A program made the translations under genes and the position numbers. The notes below the pieces were generated by a model. That model had not been told where the DNA came from and did no database searches. It saw only the letters and a list, made by a program, of their open reading frames with translations. 23,073 nt of DNA from SAR86 cluster bacterium (GTDB lineage: Bacteria; Pseudomonadota; Gammaproteobacteria; Magnimaribacterales; D2472): NCBI GenBank assembly GCA_016779505.1, contig JADHNM010000011.1:1-23073 (forward strand), written 5' to 3'. This document shows positions 7,366-14,092 of this stretch, piece by piece (position 1 is the first letter of the stretch; the number at the start of each line of letters is the position of its first letter).

Positions 7366-8267
7366 GTTATCAGAAGTACTATGTACCAGAGCAAAGTAAA
7401 TTTCCTATATATGCTGCAACAGCTCTTTTTTTATTGGTGATGGGTGCCGCAGGCACGATCAATGATCTTGGAAAACCCGATAGCATTTCTGTATATATTC
7501 TTTATTCAGGATTTGCTGTTTTTGCAGCAACTCTATATTTTTGGTTTAGAACCGTTATTAGAGAACATATTGCAGGTTTAGATAGTGTTCAGCTTCAAAA
7601 ATCCTTTGTTTTTGGTATGGGTTGGTTTATTTTTTCTGAGGTAATGTTTTTTGCTGCATTTTTTGGAGCATTATTTTACGTGAGAAATTTCTCTGTGCCC
7701 TGGCTCGGTGGAGATGGTGAAAAAGGATTGGCAAATATGCTTTGGGAAGGTTTTGAGGCTTCGTGGCCAGTGATGTCTACTCCAGATGCTGGGTCGGCAT
7801 ATGTTCTTGCAGACAAAAATATGAGTTGGCCGGGTTGGGGCAATGCCTTGAAGTGGTTGCCTTTATGGAACACTATTGTTCTGCTTAGCTCAAGTGTAAC
7901 CGTGCACTTTGCTCACCTTGCGCTCAAAAATGATAACAAAAAAAGTTTTAATACTTGGCTTGGTGTTACCGTTACCCTTGCGTTGATATTTGTTGGATTG
8001 CAGGCCGCTGAATACTATGAAGCATATGCTCATTATGGCTTGACTCTTAACTCTGGGATATACGGCTCAACCTTTTTTATGTTGACTGGATTCCACGGCT
8101 TTCATGTCATGATGGGTGGGTTCATGCTTGCTGTAATGTTAGCTAGATCAGTTTTATACAATCACTTTGATCCTCATAGCCATTTTGGATTTGAAGCAGC
8201 CTCTTGGTATTGGCACTTCGTTGACGTGGTTTGGGTGATGCTATTTCTTTTTGTTTATATACTTTAA
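7362..8267 (+). CDS. coxC: Cytochrome c oxidase subunit III
   Basis: Subunit III is a membrane subunit that stabilises the core oxidase and supports sustained proton uptake. The 301-aa protein has seven predicted helices. The segment FSEVMFFAAFFGALFYVR (about 91-108) carries the conserved Glu93 of helix III. A long polar insertion of roughly 55 residues follows (GGDGEKGLANMLWEGFEA and onward). The C-terminal half has LTGFHGFHVMMGG and ends in FGFEAASWYWHFVDVVWV, the family signature. The ATG overlaps the ctaG stop by 4 nt. The TAA stop abuts the stop of the convergent DUF2909 gene with no gap, so there is no room for a terminator between them. Confidence 0.97.
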   Translation: MSYQKYYVPEQSKFPIYAATALFLLVMGAAGTINDLGKPDSISVYILYSGFAVFAATLYFWFRTVIREHIAGLDSVQLQKSFVFGMGWFIFSEVMFFAAFFGALFYVRNFSVPWLGGDGEKGLANMLWEGFEASWPVMSTPDAGSAYVLADKNMSWPGWGNALKWLPLWNTIVLLSSSVTVHFAHLALKNDNKKSFNTWLGVTVTLALIFVGLQAAEYYEAYAHYGLTLNSGIYGSTFFMLTGFHGFHVMMGGFMLAVMLARSVLYNHFDPHSHFGFEAASWYWHFVDVVWVMLFLFVYIL

Positions 8268-8480
8268 TTAAGAGCCCCAAGGAACAGCATTTCCTAGCTC
8301 TCCGGTATATAGGCCATAAGAAACCAAAATTAGCAGTAACGCTGCAAGGCTAACCCTAAAACCAAGACTGTAAACTGAGCGCTTGCCCTTTCCTTGGTCT
8401 TTGAAAAGAAAAAAGAGACTACTGAATAAGCTCAAAAAGATTAAGATGATAACAACTGCAATAAGAGGTTTAAGCCACAT
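8268..8480 (-). CDS. Twin-transmembrane small protein (DUF2909)
   Basis: A 70-aa membrane protein with two hydrophobic helices (about residues 5-27 and 42-61) joined by a short basic loop (KDQGKGKRSVYSLGFR). The pattern LFFLFKD...SKR/GKR-S-...LRVSLA...LL matches the DUF2909 or twin-transmembrane proteins that I recall sitting on the opposite strand inside gammaproteobacterial cox clusters, between subunit III and SURF1. Its function is unknown; the fixed position suggests a link to the oxidase. Its stop touches the coxC stop, and its ATG lies 23 bp from the chosen surf1 ATG in the divergent direction. On its own strand a TATAGT (8492-8487) lies six bases before the ATG, which would make a leaderless transcript. 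A real gene, in view of its composition and family match. Confidence 0.85.
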   Translation of the reverse strand: MWLKPLIAVVIILIFLSLFSSLFFLFKDQGKGKRSVYSLGFRVSLAALLLILVSYGLYTGELGNAVPWGS

Positions 8481-8503
8481 ATTTGAACTATAACACTTTT
8501 AGA

Positions 8504-9208
8504 ATGAAAGATTTATCAACAATTGACCTTATAAAACATAACAAAGCACTAACAGCTTTTTCGTTTGTATTTATTGTCGTATTTATTTTGTTGGGATTTT
8601 GGCAGCTAGAAAGAGCTGAAATAAAAGCAAGTCTCATTGAGGAATTTGACTTGGAGCAAGCAAAAGCTCCTAAGCCCATGTCTAGCTCCTCTTCACAATG
8701 GAGCAGAGTGTATTTAGAAGGTTATTATGATTCATCCCAACAAGTTCTTATAGACAATCAAATCAATAACGGGAAGGTGGGTTATAAAATATATACCCCT
8801 TTTTATTATGACCAAGATCAAGCAATATTTGTTGATCGTGGTTGGATCTCTCAAGGCAAAACGAGAAACGATCTGCCTGATTTAAATTTTAATTCTACCA
8901 AATTGCGCATAACCGGAAGTTTGATCAAACCAGAGAAAGAGGTTTTAGCGGGCGACGAATTGCTAACTGAAAAATGGCCTTTAGTTTCTCAAACCAAATC
9001 ACCAAGCATTATTCAAGAAGCTTACGACAAACAATTTTCAAACAAGGTGCTAATTTTAGAGCCCGGTTCTCTGTATATGAATGAATATGTAGCATTAATC
9101 CCTTTTGTCATAACGCCCACTAAACATTACGGCTATGCTCTTCAATGGTTTACCATGAGCCTCGTGTTAGCAGGAATGTTTATGTATGCAATTAAGAGAG
9201 AATCATGA
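8504..9208 (+). CDS. surf1: SURF1 family cytochrome oxidase biogenesis protein
   Basis: Surf1 aids insertion of heme A into CoxA. From the ATG at 8504 (234 aa) there is an N-terminal helix with the family signature FILLGFWQLERAEIK. A periplasmic domain follows, with GYYD, VLIDNQ, VGYKIYTPF and FVDRGWI strands. The second helix near the C-terminus has TPTKHYGYALQWFTMSLVL, matching the conserved HxxYAxQWF. These blocks in order span the full family. A TTG at 8483 would extend the frame by seven codons but leave only 2 bp from the DUF2909 start; I prefer the ATG. No Shine-Dalgarno is visible before either. Any promoter for this gene would lie inside DUF2909 or come from read-through. It overlaps the next gene by 4 nt. 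Confidence 0.92.
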   Translation: MKDLSTIDLIKHNKALTAFSFVFIVVFILLGFWQLERAEIKASLIEEFDLEQAKAPKPMSSSSSQWSRVYLEGYYDSSQQVLIDNQINNGKVGYKIYTPFYYDQDQAIFVDRGWISQGKTRNDLPDLNFNSTKLRITGSLIKPEKEVLAGDELLTEKWPLVSQTKSPSIIQEAYDKQFSNKVLILEPGSLYMNEYVALIPFVITPTKHYGYALQWFTMSLVLAGMFMYAIKRES

Positions 9209-9744
9209 GAAGCAAGATATTTTTAGCAATTTTATTATTAACACCACTTTTGGTTTTGCTGATTTCAACACTTTCATACCAATCAGGCTATTCTCCAAAA
9301 TATACAAAAAATAACGGGATTTTCTTTGCTGAATATTTTGATGTAACCAAACTTAATCTTATTGATGATGAAGAGAATTTAAAATTTGAAGATGGCAAAT
9401 GGATATTTGCTACCTATGCCTCATCAGGTGCAGAGTTAGATGAGGCTCTCTATTTAATGCGACAACTCAACGTGGCACTAAATAGAGACATTAATAAATT
9501 AAAAAGAGTTATTTTTTCTCAGGATACTAAGTTGCTAAGAGATCAGCTAATTGATTATCCAAGAACACAAATTATTATTGATTCTCAAGCAAAATTGTTT
9601 AAAAGCCTCTTAGAGGCAAGCAATGAAACATTCTTTCTTGAACAAAAGATTTTTATCATTGATCCATATGGAAGAGCGGTAATGTTTTTTCCTGTTTCCA
9701 TGGATCCTAAATTAATTTTAAAGGACTTAAAGGTTTTAATATGA
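9205..9744 (+). CDS. Cysteine-free SCO/thioredoxin-like protein of the oxidase locus
   Basis: A 179-aa protein with one N-terminal membrane anchor (about residues 5-24) and a periplasmic domain. I see a weak thioredoxin/SCO-like order: KFEDGKWIFATYAS (near 61-74), where SCO has KGKWTLIYFGYTRC; ELDEALYLMRQLNVAL (near 77-92), like the helix after a CxxxC; and FIIDPYGRAVMFFP (near 149-162), like the SCO INPDG strand. No cysteine occurs anywhere in it, so the copper or redox pair is missing. A gene of this kind occupies the same position between SURF1 and ctaA in Pseudomonas, as far as I recall. It is coupled by ATGA overlaps to surf1 and ctaA, so a role in oxidase assembly is inferred. The exact function is unknown. 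Confidence 0.75.
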   Translation: MRSKIFLAILLLTPLLVLLISTLSYQSGYSPKYTKNNGIFFAEYFDVTKLNLIDDEENLKFEDGKWIFATYASSGAELDEALYLMRQLNVALNRDINKLKRVIFSQDTKLLRDQLIDYPRTQIIIDSQAKLFKSLLEASNETFFLEQKIFIIDPYGRAVMFFPVSMDPKLILKDLKVLI

Positions 9745-10712
9745 GTTTAATTAGAGGTCTTTCATTTTTTGGATTATGTTTTGCATTTGTCGTGATTGCA
9801 TTGGGCGCATGGACAAGACTTGTAGATGCTGGTCTTGGCTGCCCTGATTGGCCGGGTTGTTATGGTTTTGTGGTATTTCCCACAACTGAAGCTGAAATCT
9901 TAATAGCTGAGCAACGTTTCCCTCAATTTCCATATGAAATTGATAAAGCAATTCCAGAGGTTGTGCATAGATACTTTGCAGCTGCTCTTGGTTTTATAGC
10001 AATATTGTTAGTCTTTTTTTCATTCAAGCACAAACTACCATCTAGAATAAAAGCCATAACATCCTTTCTTTTATTCTTTATTTGTTGCCAGGGATTGTTT
10101 GGCTACCTTACTGTGAGCTTAAAGCTTTTACCCATAATAGTAACCGGCCATCTTTTTGGTGGTTTTATAACCCTAAGTTTATTTTTTTACTTATTTTTGA
10201 GCACTAGTGATGGCATTAAAAATCATCAGATCGGCCATCTAAAGGTGCTGGGTGGAATAGCCTTGATAGCTCTTTTAATCCAAATTTTCTTAGGGGCTTG
10301 GACAAGCACAAACTATGCCTCTTTGGCTTGTGTTGATTTTCCAACCTGCCAAGGAACATATTTACCTGAGATGAATTTCTCTGATGGGTTTAATCTATCG
10401 CAAGAAGTTGGCCCAAATTATTTATATGGCTTGCTAGATAATGAAGCAAGGGTTGCCATCCATTATTCTCATAGAGTCAGTGCATTAATTTTAACACTTA
10501 TCTTCATTGTGTTAATCACCAAGCTTTGGTTCTCTAATGCCGCTCCATTAGCTTCAACTATAGGTGTGATATTGGTAACCCAGATTTCTTTAGGAATTAT
10601 GAATGTTGTTTATGTACTTCCCTTGTATATCGCTATCGCGCATAATCTAGTCGCAGCATTATTACTATTAGCAACCCTGATGGTTAATCTTGTGATTTGG
10701 AAAGATGAATAG
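9741..10712 (+). CDS. ctaA: Heme A synthase (CtaA/Cox15)
   Basis: CtaA oxidises the C8 methyl of heme O to a formyl group, giving heme A for CoxA. The 323-aa protein has eight predicted helices in two repeated halves. Candidate heme ligands are His76 (EVVHRYFAA), His137 (VTGHLFGGF), His244 (HYSHRVSAL) and His301 (AIAHNLVAA). Each half carries a periplasmic cysteine pair: Cys34/Cys40 in LGCPDWPGC and Cys197/Cys203 in LACVDFPTC. The start overlaps the upstream gene by 4 nt and the end overlaps ctaB by 8 nt. It lies next to its substrate supplier ctaB. Family identity is clear. Confidence 0.95.
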   Translation: MSLIRGLSFFGLCFAFVVIALGAWTRLVDAGLGCPDWPGCYGFVVFPTTEAEILIAEQRFPQFPYEIDKAIPEVVHRYFAAALGFIAILLVFFSFKHKLPSRIKAITSFLLFFICCQGLFGYLTVSLKLLPIIVTGHLFGGFITLSLFFYLFLSTSDGIKNHQIGHLKVLGGIALIALLIQIFLGAWTSTNYASLACVDFPTCQGTYLPEMNFSDGFNLSQEVGPNYLYGLLDNEARVAIHYSHRVSALILTLIFIVLITKLWFSNAAPLASTIGVILVTQISLGIMNVVYVLPLYIAIAHNLVAALLLLATLMVNLVIWKDE

Positions 10713-11568
10713 CACAATCAAAAACTATTACGAACTATGTAAGCCTAATGTTGTTCTAATGATGCTAATTACTGCGCTAGTAGGATCATTGTTAGCAAGT
10801 AAAACTTTAGCACCATTATCATTAATAGCATTTGCAATGCTTGGTATTGGTTTGTGCGCATCTTCAGCAGCTGCAATTAATCAAATTATTGATAGAAAGG
10901 CAGACGCTAATATGAATAGGACAGAAAATAGACCTATTCCTCAGGGGGAAGTTAGTCCCATTAATGCATCAATTTTTGCATTTATTTTGGCCTTACTTGG
11001 CGCAGCTATTTTAGTAATTTATGTAAATACATTAACCGCATTACTTACTTTGGCATCCTTGATAGGGTATGCCTTTGTCTATACTGTTTATTTAAAAAGA
11101 GCCACACCGCAAAATATTGTGATTGGGGGTCTTGCAGGCGCAGCTCCGCCATTGCTAGGCTGGACAGCAGTAACGAACTCTGTAGACCCAAATTCTTTAT
11201 TATTAGTATTAATTATTTTTGCTTGGACCCCCCCTCACTTTTGGGCTCTTGCTATTCATAGAAGAGATGATTATGCAAAAGAAAATATTCCAATGCTTCC
11301 AGTTACTCATGGTGTGCAATTTACAAAACTTCAAATTATTCTTTACACAATCATTCTAATTCTTGTTAGTTTGTTGCCTTTTGTGGTTTTAATGTCAGGA
11401 GTTTTATATTTAATTTCATCATTAATTTTGGGGGCCATTTTTTTATATTACTCGCTTCGCTTGTATTTTGATCAAGATAACGAGCATGCCTTCCCAACCT
11501 TTGTTTATTCTATTTATTATATTTTTCTTATCTTTGCTGCTTTACTCGCAGATCACTACTTAATTTAA
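10705..11568 (+). CDS. ctaB: Protoheme IX farnesyltransferase (heme O synthase, CtaB/Cox10)
   Basis: CtaB adds a farnesyl group to heme B, making heme O for CtaA. The 287-aa UbiA-family protein has nine predicted helices. The first Asp-rich motif is N59-QII-D63-RKA-D67, followed by MNRTENRPIP. Then come YLKRATPQNIVIGGLAGA and the second polar loop FAWTPPHFWALAIHRRDDY with NIPMLPVTHG. These are the diphosphate-Mg and heme sites of the family. Length is normal. The ATG overlaps the ctaA stop by 8 nt, and the SCO gene starts 2 bp after this stop. Confidence 0.96.
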   Translation: MNSTIKNYYELCKPNVVLMMLITALVGSLLASKTLAPLSLIAFAMLGIGLCASSAAAINQIIDRKADANMNRTENRPIPQGEVSPINASIFAFILALLGAAILVIYVNTLTALLTLASLIGYAFVYTVYLKRATPQNIVIGGLAGAAPPLLGWTAVTNSVDPNSLLLVLIIFAWTPPHFWALAIHRRDDYAKENIPMLPVTHGVQFTKLQIILYTIILILVSLLPFVVLMSGVLYLISSLILGAIFLYYSLRLYFDQDNEHAFPTFVYSIYYIFLIFAALLADHYLI

Positions 11569-11570
11569 AT

Positions 11571-12221
11571 ATGAGTAAGAATATTAAAATTTCATTAGCT
11601 TTAATTATTTTATTTATGATCGCAGTCTTATCCCTGTTTATCAATAAGTTAACTACTCCAAGATACTTGTCTGCCCCTGAGCTTTTAGTAAACGGATATT
11701 ATCAGTTTCCTAACCCAAAGGAATTTTCTAATTTTCAAATTCTGACATCTGATGATTTGCTGCTTGAGAAAAATATTTTCAAGGGGAAATGGACATTAAT
11801 ATATTTTGGGTACACTCGCTGTCCTGCAGAGTGCCCAGTTGCTATGTCTTTAATTAAATCTCTTTATTCAACATTAGAGTCAAAAGGTTTTAATATGGAT
11901 AATAAGCAGACACTTCTTGTGACTATAGATCCTGAAAATGATACCCCAAATGATGTAGATAAATATGCCAAAGCTTTCAATGAATCATTTATTGGAGCTC
12001 GCGGAGACAGACCAATGCTTTTAAGCATGGCAACACAATTAAACGTGATGGTGGTCGAGCCTCCCAAAGGCATGCACGATGATCATATGGACCACCTAGA
12101 AAATCATTCAAATAATATTTTGCTAATTAATCCTGATGGTCAGTATGCTGGTTTTTTTAGACCGCCATTTGATGCAGAAAAATTTCTTCTAACCTATCAG
12201 TCAGTTGTTACTCCTCGCTAG
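11571..12221 (+). CDS. sco1: SCO1/SenC-family copper chaperone
   Basis: SCO proteins load or reduce the Cu-A site of subunit II. The 216-aa protein has one N-terminal anchor (about residues 7-25) and a thioredoxin-fold domain. KGKWTLIYFGYTRCPAEC places the copper cysteines at Cys84 and Cys88. VTIDPENDTP (117-125) is the usual strand after them, and the third ligand is probably His179 in ENHSNNILLINPDG. Just before it lies a His/Asp-rich insert, GMHDDHMDHLENH (167-179), giving extra potential copper ligands. The gene closes the oxidase locus. Its TAG stop shares three of its bases, within one CTAG, with the stop of the convergent phosphatase gene. Confidence 0.93.
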   Translation: MSKNIKISLALIILFMIAVLSLFINKLTTPRYLSAPELLVNGYYQFPNPKEFSNFQILTSDDLLLEKNIFKGKWTLIYFGYTRCPAECPVAMSLIKSLYSTLESKGFNMDNKQTLLVTIDPENDTPNDVDKYAKAFNESFIGARGDRPMLLSMATQLNVMVVEPPKGMHDDHMDHLENHSNNILLINPDGQYAGFFRPPFDAEKFLLTYQSVVTPR

Positions 12222-13093
12222 CCTTCAAGAAATTTGTTACGAAGCTTTTGGATATCTTCATCGGAAATATTTAAACCATCTCTTATAAAGTTTTCTAAGC
12301 TTCCATATTTGTCTTCAGCTGTTCTAAAGGCTGTCTCAATATAAATCTGTTCTACGCCTAGCAGAGGTCGCAAAATCTCTACATCTGACTGATACAGGCT
12401 CATCAATTCAATTTGGCCTAAAATTTCTTCAATTCTTTCTTGAGTAAAGGCATTGGTTTTCATGTAATCATTTATTACGTCTTCTTTAGATACCCCTAGG
12501 GCAATAAGCGTTATTGCCGCAGCAAAACCTGCTCTATCTTTACCAGCAGTACAGTGAAAAAGTGTTGGAGCATCCTCATCGATTAGGCCTCTGAGAAAAT
12601 TTTCATACACATCTGCATAGTTAGTCACGAACTCTTTATTGGCGTCTATTAAAAAACTTTGGACTTCCCTATCAGTTTCACCTTTTAAGACAGCTTCTAT
12701 TTTTGATCTCATTGCCCCATCAACACTGATTGGCATCTCAACATAGCTTATTCCAGTCGGAATAATATTTGGATCCTCAGCTTTTTCTTGTTCAGATCTG
12801 AAATCAACAATTTTTTTGATTCCAAGGTTTTGCAAGTATGCTTGATCGGTTTTAGAAATATCACTTAATTTGTCTGATCGAAATAACTTACCCCATTTGA
12901 TTGTTTTGCCATCAGTAGTTTTATAGCCACCTAGCTCTCTTGTATTGTGAGAGCCATCCATTGGTAACAATCTATGCTCTTCAGTTTGGAAAGAGTTGTT
13001 TTTTGTATGAAGGGGCCTGTCCATTAAATCTATTTTTTCTGAGCATTGAGCTAATGCAAAGCAAAGGAATAAAATTCCCGCTTTCTTAAACAT
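12218..13093 (-). CDS. Secreted or lipoprotein tyrosine phosphatase (CX5R family)
   Basis: A 291-aa protein (from the ATG at 13093) of the bacterial tyrosine-phosphatase-like family. The active-site loop HCTAGKDRAG has nucleophile Cys181 and Arg187. Upstream, NTRELGGY (near 50-57) and KLFRSDKLSDIS (near 69-80) match the conserved N-terminal blocks of this family, and IVDFRSEQE follows. The N-terminus FKKAGILFLCFALAQC is a signal peptide with a lipobox-like LAQC; Gln at -1 is not canonical, so lipid attachment at Cys17 is uncertain. The substrate is unknown. A TTG at 13096 is an alternative start, with AAAGG about 6 nt before it. The start overlaps the oxidoreductase stop by 8 nt, so it is the last gene of the pckA-led cluster. 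Confidence 0.85.
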   Translation of the reverse strand: MFKKAGILFLCFALAQCSEKIDLMDRPLHTKNNSFQTEEHRLLPMDGSHNTRELGGYKTTDGKTIKWGKLFRSDKLSDISKTDQAYLQNLGIKKIVDFRSEQEKAEDPNIIPTGISYVEMPISVDGAMRSKIEAVLKGETDREVQSFLIDANKEFVTNYADVYENFLRGLIDEDAPTLFHCTAGKDRAGFAAAITLIALGVSKEDVINDYMKTNAFTQERIEEILGQIELMSLYQSDVEILRPLLGVEQIYIETAFRTAEDKYGSLENFIRDGLNISDEDIQKLRNKFLEG

Positions 13094-14084
13094 CAATAAT
13101 TACCTTTCCCTTAGCTTTTCTATCTTTTAAATGGGCAATAGCAGCTGCCGACTCAGCAAGTGAGAATCTATCAGAAATTTCTGGATTAATTTTCCCTTCA
13201 GCATAAAGGTCAAATAGTTCTTGAAAATTTTTTTCATTTTCTGCTGGAAACATTGCAGTCCAAGCACCCCAAAAAACACCAACTATTTGGCATCCTTTTA
13301 ATAGTGCTAGATTAAGAGGAGGTTTTGGGATTTCTCCAGCAGCAAATCCAATTACTAGAAATCTTCCTTCCCATGCCATAGCTCTAAGGGCCGGCTCGCT
13401 AAAAGATCCTCCAACTGGATCATATACAACATTGGCTCCTAGTCCTCCTGTAAGCTCTTTAATTTTATTAGAAAGTTCTTTCTGTTGATCTCGATCAAGA
13501 TTTCCAGAAGGATATACAAAACCTTCGTCAGCCCCATGCTCTAAACAAGTTTTAATTTTTTCTTCAGTTGAAGCTGCGGCAATTACTTTTGCGCCCATTG
13601 CTTTTCCAAGTTCTACGGCACTCAAACCAACACCTCCGGCAGCTCCTAGCACCAACAGGGTCTCTCCTGGCTTAAGATCTGCTCTTTGTTTTAATGCATA
13701 CAAAGAAGTTCCATAAGTCATAGGAAGGGCTGCTGCAACAGGAAAATCCATCGTCTTAGGAATGAGGCTTACCCTCGCTGCTTCAACGACAAGTTTTTCA
13801 GCAAAACATCCATTTCCTGCCATAACAAACACATGATCACCTACGTTACAAGAATCTACACCTTCTCCAATTTCAGCTATTACTCCTGAGCATTCAGCCC
13901 CGGGGATAAATGGCATAGGTGGCTGGAATTGATACAGGCCTTGGATCATCAGGACGTCTGGAAAATTTACGCTAGCAGCTTTAATTTCTACCAAAACCTG
14001 ACCATTGCCTGGCTTTGGATCGTCAATTTCGGTAAAGATTAATTTTTCTGGACCTGCTAATTCTACACACTGTAAAGCTTTCAT
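13086..14084 (-). CDS. NADPH:quinone oxidoreductase family protein (zinc-free MDR)
   Basis: A 332-aa medium-chain dehydrogenase/reductase. The N-terminal GroES-like domain contains VLVEIKAASVNFPDVL and IPGAECSGVI. The Rossmann domain has GAAGGVG at 147-153, the nucleotide loop of quinone-reductase-type members. The cysteines that would hold the structural or catalytic zinc of alcohol dehydrogenases are missing, which fits the zinc-free quinone/enone reductase branch. The true substrate cannot be read from sequence; quinones, acrylyl-CoA or other enones are options. A Shine-Dalgarno AGGAAG (14094-14089) overlaps the gshA stop and lies 4 nt before the ATG. It sits between gshA and the phosphatase on the same strand. 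Confidence 0.88.
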   Translation of the reverse strand: MKALQCVELAGPEKLIFTEIDDPKPGNGQVLVEIKAASVNFPDVLMIQGLYQFQPPMPFIPGAECSGVIAEIGEGVDSCNVGDHVFVMAGNGCFAEKLVVEAARVSLIPKTMDFPVAAALPMTYGTSLYALKQRADLKPGETLLVLGAAGGVGLSAVELGKAMGAKVIAAASTEEKIKTCLEHGADEGFVYPSGNLDRDQQKELSNKIKELTGGLGANVVYDPVGGSFSEPALRAMAWEGRFLVIGFAAGEIPKPPLNLALLKGCQIVGVFWGAWTAMFPAENEKNFQELFDLYAEGKINPEISDRFSLAESAAAIAHLKDRKAKGKVIIDV

Positions 14085-14092
14085 CGTTCTTC

